The notes under the pieces: generated by a model
What the model was told of the DNA's origin: nothing
Seen by the model: the letters and a program-made list of their open reading frames with translations, nothing else
Databases searched by the model: none
DNA from: Firmicutes bacterium UBA1047
Lineage (GTDB): Bacteria; Bacillota; Clostridia; Tissierellales; Sedimentibacteraceae
Reading direction: 5' to 3'
Assembly (NCBI GenBank): GCA_002316585.1
Contig: DCDU01000199.1
Coordinates: forward strand, 1-6,609
Length of the DNA stretch: 6,609 nt
Made by a program: the position numbers and the translations under genes
Part shown: in pieces, positions 1 to 4,957 of the stretch
Position numbering within the stretch: position 1 is the stretch's first letter
Layout of the letters: every line of letters begins with the position of its first letter

Positions 1-569
1 TTGCTTGTTTTCTTAACCATGAAAATGAAATCGGTTATTGCGGGTGAATATACGGCTCCTCCTGCACAGGGCCCCATAATTACAGAAATTTGAGGGATTA
101 CTCCCGAGGCAATTGTATTGTTGTAAAATATTTTTCCGTAGCCTGAAAGTGCATCGACACCCTCTTGTATTCTTGCACCGCCTGAATCGTTTATACCAAT
201 CAAAGGAGCTCCTACCTTCAGCGCCATTTGTTGAACCTTAACAATTTTTGCCGCATGCATTTCACCTAAGCTTCCTCCGATTACGGTGAAATCCTGTGCA
301 AATATGTATACCAATCTGCCGTCTATTGTTCCATATCCTGATACGACGCCATCTCCAGGTACTTTCTTTTTTCCCATTCCAAAATTATCACATCTGTGCT
401 CTACATATGCATCGATTTCCACAAAGCTTCCGTCATCCAAAAGCTTCTGTATTCTTTCCCGTGCAGTCAGCTTTCCGCTTTCATGCTGCTTTTCGATTGC
501 CTTCGCTCCGCCGCCCAATCGCATATTTTCATTTAGTTCTCTAAGCTCTGCTAATTTGTCGTTTGGCAA
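1..569 (-). CDS. mmdA: Biotin-dependent acyl-CoA carboxyltransferase subunit, MmdA/PccB type (partial, N-terminal 189 residues)
   Basis: Carboxyltransferase subunit of the family that includes methylmalonyl-CoA decarboxylase alpha and propionyl-CoA carboxylase beta. It moves carboxyl groups between biotin carrier and acyl-CoA in the cytoplasm. The translation shows the family N-terminus with a LTARERI motif at residues 34-40, then [12 protein letters not shown] at 73-84, [14 protein letters not shown] at 90-103, [11 protein letters not shown] at 127-137 and [12 protein letters not shown] at 166-177. The last two are the glycine-rich CoA/oxyanion-hole segments of crotonase-fold carboxyltransferases. 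Family members are about 510-520 residues, so roughly the C-terminal two thirds lie beyond the left edge. I start it at TTG (567-569) because a perfect AGGAGGT sits 6 nt upstream and the family's N-terminal helix begins right there; no ATG does as well. The decarboxylase, carboxylase and transcarboxylase roles cannot be told apart without the neighbouring biotin carrier and membrane subunits, which are out of view. The family is sure; the mmdA symbol is the best guess within it. Confidence 0.93.
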   Translation of the reverse strand, partial: MPNDKLAELRELNENMRLGGGAKAIEKQHESGKLTARERIQKLLDDGSFVEIDAYVEHRCDNFGMGKKKVPGDGVVSGYGTIDGRLVYIFAQDFTVIGGSLGEMHAAKIVKVQQMALKVGAPLIGINDSGGARIQEGVDALSGYGKIFYNNTIASGVIPQISVIMGPCAGGAVYSPAITDFIFMVKKTS

Positions 570-575
570 GTTGTT

Positions 576-582
576 ACCTCCT
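576..582 (-). promoter_or_regulatory. Shine-Dalgarno AGGAGGT deciding a TTG start
   Basis: On the minus strand AGGAGGT lies 6 nt before TTG 567-569. The strong, well-spaced site supports the non-ATG initiation codon for the carboxyltransferase gene. Confidence 0.85.
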
Positions 583-604
583 AATCAAAGTATTATCCTT
601 TTAT

Positions 605-633
605 ATATTAGTAAATTTTATTAATAAAGTCAA
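605..633 (-). promoter_or_regulatory. Sigma-A-type promoter for the carboxyltransferase gene (proximal)
   Basis: Read on the minus strand, TTGACT (628-633) is followed by a 17-nt spacer and TAATAT (605-610). This would start transcription near position 598 and give a leader of about 30 nt carrying the AGGAGGT. Spacing and both hexamers are close to consensus, and the position relative to the gene is ideal. Confidence 0.6.
617..628. repeat. 12-bp perfect palindrome TTTATTAATAAA in the promoter spacer
   Basis: The palindrome fills most of the spacer between the -35 and -10 of the proximal minus-strand promoter, where a repressor dimer could sit. It is all A/T, so chance is a serious alternative in such AT-rich DNA. 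Confidence 0.3.
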
Positions 634-660
634 CCTTTATCAATTTATTTCGATTGTCAA

Positions 661-690
661 AGTATATTACATTATTGATATATTTGTCAA
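661..690 (-). promoter_or_regulatory. Second, upstream sigma-A-type promoter for the carboxyltransferase gene
   Basis: On the minus strand a perfect TTGACA (685-690) is followed 18 nt later by TATACT (661-666). The predicted start is near 654, about 85 nt upstream of the TTG codon. A further TTGACA at 655-660 has no good -10 partner. Which of these is used cannot be decided from the sequence. Confidence 0.45.
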
Positions 691-696
691 TGAAAT

Positions 697-739
697 ATTG
701 GAATCATAATATATGGGTACTATTTTGGAAATTGGAATC
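697..739. repeat. Direct repeat ATTGGAATC (two copies, 34 bp apart start to start)
   Basis: ATTGGAATC occurs at 697-705 and again at 731-739, in the middle of the divergent intergenic region just upstream of the candidate promoters of the lytic-enzyme cluster. The spacing is a little over three helical turns. It could be a regulator-binding pair, but two 9-mers are weak evidence. Confidence 0.35.
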
Positions 740-768
740 TCATATTAGTTAAGTTATGTACATATATA
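740..768 (+). promoter_or_regulatory. Possible sigma-E-like (mother-cell) promoter
   Basis: TCATATT (740-746) fits the KMATATW form of the sigma-E -35 element. After 14 nt comes CATATATA (761-768), which matches five of eight positions of CATACAnT. The idea appeals because the downstream genes resemble a spore cortex-lytic enzyme. The -10 match is poor and the region is AT-rich, so this remains a weak candidate. Confidence 0.25.
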
Positions 769-783
769 TAAGTAAGCAAATTT

Positions 784-792
784 TGTTATAAT
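784..792 (+). promoter_or_regulatory. Extended -10 promoter (TGTTATAAT) for the SleC-like gene cluster
   Basis: A perfect TATAAT at 787-792 is preceded by TG one base upstream (784-785), forming an extended -10. There is no convincing -35 at 16-18 nt. Transcription would begin near 799, leaving a leader of about 35 nt before the ATG at 834. The overlapping CATATACTA (794-802) resembles sporulation sigma -10 elements but lacks a fitting -35. Confidence 0.45.
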
Positions 793-833
793 GCATATAC
801 TAAATAATGCAAACCATAGAAAGGTGTGATTTC

Positions 834-1361
834 ATGAATTATAGAAGGCATGACAGGAATATACCATATGTTGCTAAAAATAAAATTGTAAAAAAAGCCG
901 AAGCAGTTCCGGAAATTCCATTATTAAACGAAAATCAGCTAGGTGAAGAGAGTCCGGATATAAAAACAGGTTATGTAAATGTAAGCGTAAATACAGCATT
1001 AGGTGCCTTGCCGATACAAGATGCTGTTGTTACATTATTTGTAACTGACCAGGAAGGAAATGAAGAGGCATTGTATCATCTTGTTACTGATATAAGCGGA
1101 AAGGTACCGAAAATGACGCTTCCTGTAATTTACAATCCGCAGGATCCTGCTGAAAGCAGAGAATATTTTTTCTCAAGATACAACTTAAGAGTTCAGGCAA
1201 TTGGCTACTATACCCAAAATCTTATTGACATACGTGTTTTCCCTGATACTGCAACAAATTTTAATGTAACACTCATACTCGTAAGACAGGGGGGAGATGA
1301 AGACGAGGGCGGCAGAACTATAGTAATACCGCCAAGCCCAGTTGATATTTCCAATGAGTGA
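834..1361 (+). CDS. Free-standing transthyretin/carboxypeptidase-regulatory-like domain protein, similar to the SleC N-terminal pro-region
   Basis: 175 residues, no signal peptide and no membrane segment. Residues 1-22 are basic (RRHDR, KNKIVKK) and followed by a Pro/Glu-rich linker. Residues 45-147 form a beta-sandwich-like domain: TGYVNVSVNTA, PIQDAVVTLFV, TDISGK at 85-90, the loop NPQDPAESRE at 101-110, then YNLRVQAIGYY and VTLIL. This is the pattern of carboxypeptidase-regulatory/transthyretin-like domains, and it resembles the N-terminal region that precedes the catalytic domain in clostridial SleC. A Gly/Asp/Glu-rich tail (153-160) leads into TIVIPPSPV. I start at ATG 834 because AAAGGTG (820-826) sits 7 nt upstream; an in-frame ATG at 807 has no ribosome site. 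The gene is first in a run of four and ends 10 nt before the first catalytic gene. A role as chaperone, inhibitor or targeting partner of the enzymes is inference. It has no visible catalytic motif. Confidence 0.8.
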   Translation: MNYRRHDRNIPYVAKNKIVKKAEAVPEIPLLNENQLGEESPDIKTGYVNVSVNTALGALPIQDAVVTLFVTDQEGNEEALYHLVTDISGKVPKMTLPVIYNPQDPAESREYFFSRYNLRVQAIGYYTQNLIDIRVFPDTATNFNVTLILVRQGGDEDEGGRTIVIPPSPVDISNE

Positions 1362-1367
1362 GGAGGT
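1361..1367 (+). promoter_or_regulatory. Shine-Dalgarno AGGAGGT sharing a base with the upstream stop codon
   Basis: AGGAGGT begins at the last base of the TGA stop (1359-1361) of the pro-region-like gene and lies 4 nt before ATG 1372. It fixes the start of the next gene: the in-frame TTG 1342 and ATG 1354 precede or overlap this site and have none of their own. The arrangement favours translational coupling. Confidence 0.8.
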
Positions 1368-1371
1368 CATT

Positions 1372-2781
1372 ATGAGCATTCAAATTCCAGGATTAACAAA
1401 TGTTGTTATACCGGATTCCATAACGGTACACCTGGGCGCGCCTTCAGAACCGGCTGAAAATGTAACTGTTCCTTTTATAGACTATGTTAAAAATGTTGCA
1501 TCAAGCGAAATATATCCCACATGGCCTGAATCTTCATTAAGAGCTAATATTTATGCCATTATATCCATTGCATTAAACCGAATATATACTGAATGGTACC
1601 GCTCGAGAGGATATAATTTTGATATTACAAACACAACTCAATATGATCAGTCTTTTGTAAAAGACAGAGGTATATTTGATTCGATAGACAGAATTGTAGA
1701 TGATATATTTGATGAATATATTGTAAGACAAGGCAGAATCGAGCCTCTTTATGCGACATTTTGCGACGGACGCACCGCTCAGTGCAACGGAATGTACCAA
1801 TGGGGTACCGTAGATTTGGCAAATCAGGGGATGATTCCCTATGATATTTTACGATATTATTATGGAGATGATATCAATATCAATATCGATACTCCCGTTG
1901 TAAATTTTCGGGAAACATATCCCGGCTCACCTTTACGTCTCGGTGATACAAATCAATATGTACTTATTGCAAAGATGTCTTTAAATACCATATCTTCAAA
2001 CTATCCTGCCATACCTAAAATATCACCTATTAATTCGACTTTTGATGAAAGCATGGAGGCTGCCGTCAGAGAGTTTCAAGATATTTTTTTTCTTCCGGTA
2101 ACGGGTATTATAGATAAAGCAACATGGTATGAAATCAGGAAAATATATGTATCTGTAAGAAAGCTTGCAGAGCTTTCATCTCAAGGAATGTTAATAAGCG
2201 AAGTACCCGAAGATATTGTAAACATGGATGAAGGCATGGTTGTTCCAAAGGTTCAATTAGTTCAGTATTTTTTAAATGTTTTGTCCGCTTATTATGAATC
2301 AATACCGGCGGTTGATATTGATGGAATTTTAGGGCCTCAGACAAGGTCATCAATAATTGAATTTCAAAAAACCTTAAATCTGCATGCAACCGGTTTAATT
2401 GACGAAGAAACGTGGCAAGCAATGTATGATAGTGTGCTTGGAATATTAAGAGAGCTTCCTCCCACGGCTATAGCACTGCCTGCCTTACTTTATCCCAATA
2501 TAATTTTAAGAGAAGGAGTGATTAATCCGGAGGTATTCATAATACAGGAGTTATTATCATATATTTCAACTGTTGTTCCGGAAATACCTCATGTTGACCC
2601 TGATGGCATATTCGGCCCCGAGACAGCCGCTGCGGTTAGAGCCTTTCAAAGAATATATGGACTTGATGCAAATGGAATTGTTGCCGAAGAAACATGGAAT
2701 AGTATTGTCAACATTTACAGAGAACTAAGATTCGGAGAAGTAAGAGCACCAGGCCAATTTCCGGGTACCAATATCCAATAA
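1372..2781 (+). CDS. SleC-like peptidoglycan lytic enzyme: SpoIID/LytB-like domain plus three peptidoglycan-binding repeats
   Basis: 469 residues, no signal peptide. The N-terminal domain (about 17-170) follows SpoIID/SleC: VHLGAP at 19-24, then KNVASSEIYPTWP at 40-52, where Glu46 aligns with the catalytic glutamate of SpoIID-type lytic transglycosylases. Next come LNRIYTEWYRSRGYNFDIT (68-86), CDGRTAQC (131-138) with a C-x6-C pair, YQWGTVDLANQG (142-153) and ILRYYYGDDI (159-168). Three PG_binding_1-type repeats follow at about 188-258, 289-352 and 383-445, each ending in an FQ...TG..D/A..TW signature. The expected activity is cleavage of glycan strands in cortex or cell wall. SleC is made as a precursor and activated by a Csp protease during germination. 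Here the pro-region is absent and a similar domain is encoded by the gene just upstream. An 18-nt gap separates it from its paralogue. Family and domains are confident; a germination role rather than another sporulation or wall role is inference. Confidence 0.88.
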   Translation: MSIQIPGLTNVVIPDSITVHLGAPSEPAENVTVPFIDYVKNVASSEIYPTWPESSLRANIYAIISIALNRIYTEWYRSRGYNFDITNTTQYDQSFVKDRGIFDSIDRIVDDIFDEYIVRQGRIEPLYATFCDGRTAQCNGMYQWGTVDLANQGMIPYDILRYYYGDDININIDTPVVNFRETYPGSPLRLGDTNQYVLIAKMSLNTISSNYPAIPKISPINSTFDESMEAAVREFQDIFFLPVTGIIDKATWYEIRKIYVSVRKLAELSSQGMLISEVPEDIVNMDEGMVVPKVQLVQYFLNVLSAYYESIPAVDIDGILGPQTRSSIIEFQKTLNLHATGLIDEETWQAMYDSVLGILRELPPTAIALPALLYPNIILREGVINPEVFIIQELLSYISTVVPEIPHVDPDGIFGPETAAAVRAFQRIYGLDANGIVAEETWNSIVNIYRELRFGEVRAPGQFPGTNIQ

Positions 2782-2799
2782 TGAAAGAAAGGTGATACT

Positions 2800-4227
2800 A
2801 TGAGTATTCCGAGTATTCCGGATATAGATGTATACATTCCGCCGTCTGAGCTTCCCAATACAATCGTGCCTTTTCCTCTTTATATAACCGTACATTTGGG
2901 GGCTCCCGACGAAGAAGCAATGAATGTTACGGTGCCGTATTTAGATTATATCAAAAATGTAGCTTCCAGTGAATTGTATCCAACATGGCCGGAAGAAGCT
3001 CTGAGAGCAAATATTCATGCTATTACATCAATTGCGATGAACAGAATATTTACGGAATGGTACAGAGGAAGGGGCTATGATTTTGATATTACAAATACAA
3101 CTCAATATGACCAGGCTTATGTTCACGAAAGGGGTATTTTTGACAGCATTTCTCAAATTGCAAATGAAGTTTTTGATGAATACATTACGAGAGAAGGTCG
3201 CATAGAGCCATTGTTTGCAACTTTTTGCGACGGAAGAATTTCTCAGTGCAACGGAATGTATCAATGGGGCTCTGTTGATTTGGCAAACCAAGGCTATTCA
3301 GCACTTGAAATCTTAAAATATTATTATGGAGATGATATAGTAATAGTTGAAAATACTGCGATGGGAGGAGTTACGGAAACCTATCCCGGCGAGCCTTTAG
3401 AATTAGGGGATTCAGGTATAAGTGTTTTTAGAATGCAGTATTCATTGTCAAGAATATCTGACAACTTCCCTTTAATTCCAAGAGTTGAGATAACTGGATA
3501 TTTTGATGAAAGTACTGAAAATGCCGTAAGAGTATTTCAGAATGTATTCAATTTACCTGTAACAGGGGTTGTTGACAGCGATACCTGGTACCGAATCCGA
3601 TATATTTATATTGCAGTTACCAGCCTATCCCAGCTTGTGTCAGAAGGGCTTTCATATGAAGAGCTTCAGCGCCTTTATGCAAGTATTATATTGGAAGGCG
3701 GTGATAGACCTATAGTACCGTATATTCAATATTTTCTTAATGTTGTCTCACAAAGATACAACAGCTTAAATCCTATTGAGGTAAGCGGCTTTTTCGGTCC
3801 GGAAACTACGGCAGCAGTAAGAGAATTTCAAATTCTCATGGGCTTAAACCCTACCGGAGTTGTAGACCAGGAAACATTGAATTATTTATATTGGAATGCT
3901 TATTCAATACTTACGGCAACCCCTGTGGAGGAAATCCGATTACCCTTGCTTCCCGACCCCGGCGTAGTCTTGGCTGAAGGAATGGGTTCCGAATATCCGC
4001 GAATTCTTATTCTTCAAATAATGCTGAATACTCTATCCGCCATACATCCTGAAATTATTCCTGTTGAAATTGACGGTATTTATGGTCCCGATACAGCCGC
4101 CGCGGTTATATTCTTGCAAAGCCTTTATGGTCTGCCTGCAACAGGTGTTGTTGATGAAGAAACATGGAACATAATAAGTGAGGCTTATCAGTCATATTTA
4201 GTTGAGCTGCCTGATGAAGGCACATAA
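2800..4227 (+). CDS. Second SleC-like peptidoglycan lytic enzyme, tandem paralogue with three peptidoglycan-binding repeats
   Basis: 475 residues, no signal peptide; start supported by AAAGGTGA at 2788-2795, 5 nt upstream. The SpoIID/LytB-like domain spans about 29-182: VHLGAP (31-36), KNVASSELYPTWP (52-64) with predicted catalytic Glu58, TEWYRGRGYDFDIT (85-98), CDGRISQC (143-150), YQWGSVDLANQG (154-165). It differs from the preceding protein at about 37 of 152 aligned positions in this domain, about 76% identity by hand count, while the repeats and linkers are much more diverged. The N-terminus is longer, with a Pro-rich SIPSIPDIDVYIPPSELP stretch. Three PG_binding_1-type repeats lie at about 200-270, 303-366 and 396-461. 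The second has DQETL where every other repeat in the cluster has TW, so its core Trp is lost. Both active-site Glu and Cys pair are kept, arguing for two working enzymes rather than one decaying copy. It probably shares a transcript with the upstream genes. Confidence 0.88.
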   Translation: MSIPSIPDIDVYIPPSELPNTIVPFPLYITVHLGAPDEEAMNVTVPYLDYIKNVASSELYPTWPEEALRANIHAITSIAMNRIFTEWYRGRGYDFDITNTTQYDQAYVHERGIFDSISQIANEVFDEYITREGRIEPLFATFCDGRISQCNGMYQWGSVDLANQGYSALEILKYYYGDDIVIVENTAMGGVTETYPGEPLELGDSGISVFRMQYSLSRISDNFPLIPRVEITGYFDESTENAVRVFQNVFNLPVTGVVDSDTWYRIRYIYIAVTSLSQLVSEGLSYEELQRLYASIILEGGDRPIVPYIQYFLNVVSQRYNSLNPIEVSGFFGPETTAAVREFQILMGLNPTGVVDQETLNYLYWNAYSILTATPVEEIRLPLLPDPGVVLAEGMGSEYPRILILQIMLNTLSAIHPEIIPVEIDGIYGPDTAAAVIFLQSLYGLPATGVVDEETWNIISEAYQSYLVELPDEGT

Positions 4228-4233
4228 TTATAA

Positions 4234-4278
4234 AGCGGCAGTCATATCAGTATATTTTAATTCTGAATATGTGCTGCT
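4234..4278 (+). terminator. Imperfect hairpin in the gap before the last cluster gene (possible attenuator)
   Basis: AGCGGCA (4234-4240) pairs with TGCTGCT (4272-4278) with one G-U. After a two-base bulge CATAT (4243-4247) pairs with ATATG (4267-4271), and CAG (4248-4250) with CTG (4263-4265) past a bulged A. The loop is 12 nt of A/T. Only a weak ATATTTG follows, not a true U-run, so partial termination, RNA processing or transcript stabilisation are all possible. Confidence 0.35.
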
Positions 4279-4310
4279 ATATTTGAAAAATGAATGAAAC
4301 GGAGGTTATT

Positions 4311-4832
4311 ATGGTTAAAGAATTGAATTATAACACAAATATAATTTTGGAAATACAAAACTACCTCATTAATATAAGGAGCATACACCCTTCATTACCT
4401 ACATTATATCCTACCGGAGTGTATGATGCCCAAACGCGTAAAGCAGTTCATGAATTTCAGAATATAAAGGGGCTTCCTGCAACAGGAAGTGTTGATATTT
4501 TAACATGGAATGAGTTAATACGCGAAAATGACGAGCATGTGAAAAGAAATCATAAGCCGGGCAAGATGCCCGTAGCTACACACGATTTTGAAGATGTTAA
4601 AAGAGGAGACGAGAGGGATATAGTGTATGCAATAAAAATTATGCTGAATAGTTTCTATAAAAGATATTCAAATTACCACAAGTTGGAAATCACAAACTTA
4701 TATAATATGGAAACAGAAGAAGCGGTAATAATGTTTCAGCAAAGAAGCATGCTGCCGGTAACGGGAATAATTGATAAAAGCACATGGAATACCTTGGTAA
4801 AAATATACGATAGCTGCAGGCTGTATAAATAA
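4311..4832 (+). CDS. Small protein of two peptidoglycan-binding repeats, no catalytic domain
   Basis: 173 residues. Two PG_binding_1-type repeats fill it: about 8-70 (GVYDAQTRKAVHEFQ at 36-50, GLPATGSVDILTW at 54-66) and about 99-165 (YNMETEEAVIMFQ at 131-143, LPVTGIIDKSTW at 148-159). A basic linker (HVKRNHKPGK) joins them. There is no signal peptide, membrane helix or hydrolase motif. The repeats resemble those of the two preceding enzymes, so it probably arose from their C-terminal half, but it is Lys/Arg-rich whereas they are acidic. The start is ATG 4311 because GGAGGT (4301-4306) lies 4 nt upstream; ATG 4290 in the same frame lacks a ribosome site. It lies 83 nt after the second enzyme, behind a hairpin, so its level may differ. 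A wall-binding accessory, competitor or structural spore protein are all possible; no function is shown. Confidence 0.82.
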   Translation: MVKELNYNTNIILEIQNYLINIRSIHPSLPTLYPTGVYDAQTRKAVHEFQNIKGLPATGSVDILTWNELIRENDEHVKRNHKPGKMPVATHDFEDVKRGDERDIVYAIKIMLNSFYKRYSNYHKLEITNLYNMETEEAVIMFQQRSMLPVTGIIDKSTWNTLVKIYDSCRLYK

Positions 4833-4840
4833 TTTTACTA

Positions 4841-4868
4841 TTGACAATTATTGTACTTTTGGTAAAAT
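4841..4868 (+). promoter_or_regulatory. Sigma-A promoter of htpG
   Basis: A perfect TTGACA (4841-4846), a 16-nt spacer and TAAAAT (4863-4868). The start would fall near 4875, inside the CIRCE operator. The -35 starts only 8 nt after the stop codon of the preceding gene, so htpG is an independent unit with no clear terminator between. Confidence 0.8.
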
Positions 4869-4872
4869 ATAC

Positions 4873-4899
4873 TTAGCACTCAACGCTTTAGAGTGCTAA
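4873..4899 (+). promoter_or_regulatory. CIRCE operator (HrcA binding site)
   Basis: TTAGCACTC (4873-4881), a 9-nt spacer and GAGTGCTAA (4891-4899): a perfect match to the CIRCE heat-shock element, with consensus arms and spacer length. It covers the expected transcription start of htpG. HrcA, folded with help from GroEL, represses such promoters until heat stress. The hrcA gene is not in this window. Confidence 0.96.
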
Positions 4900-4919
4900 C
4901 AGCACAATATATCATATTG
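4893..4919 (+). other. Additional inverted repeats in the htpG leader
   Basis: The right CIRCE arm contains GTGCT (4893-4897), which can pair either with the left arm or with AGCAC at 4901-4905 across a 3-nt loop. Directly after, CAATAT (4905-4910) and ATATTG (4914-4919) form another short inverted repeat. These would lie in the 5' untranslated RNA; whether they fold or matter is unknown. Confidence 0.35.
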
Positions 4920-4957
4920 CTCAGGCAATTAATTTTTACATAGGAAGGGAAGAAAAA

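Noticed and set aside
286..624. Plus-strand open frame of about 112 codons rich in Ser, Phe and Pro
   Set aside because: It lies opposite the carboxyltransferase gene, whose translation is unmistakable. It has no ribosome site, and its composition is that of an antisense shadow.
755..764. Palindrome TATGTACATA as an operator
   Set aside because: Ten bases of mostly A/T in a very AT-rich region; no second copy or known consensus was recognised.
570..833. Small RNA, riboswitch or CRISPR structure in the divergent gap
   Set aside because: No stable GC stems, no repeat-spacer pattern and no aptamer-like conserved blocks were seen; promoters explain the region better.
1185..1379. Minus-strand open frame opposite the end of the pro-region-like gene
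   Set aside because: No ribosome site, no recognisable domain, and the plus-strand frames at the same place are clearly coding.
2084..2091. Run of eight T in the first lytic enzyme gene as a phase-variation slip site
   Set aside because: It encodes IFFL in a position where the paralogue has VFNL without the run. One short homopolymer in AT-rich DNA is expected by chance, and nothing else suggests phase variation.
2135..2422. Minus-strand open frame of 95 codons inside the first lytic enzyme gene
   Set aside because: Shadow of peptidoglycan-binding repeats on the other strand; it covers conserved repeat motifs of the real gene.
834..4832. Prophage endolysin/lysis module
   Set aside because: Peptidoglycan-binding repeats occur in endolysins, but there is no holin, no tail or integrase gene, and the catalytic domain is SleC/SpoIID-like with chromosomal housekeeping genes on both sides.
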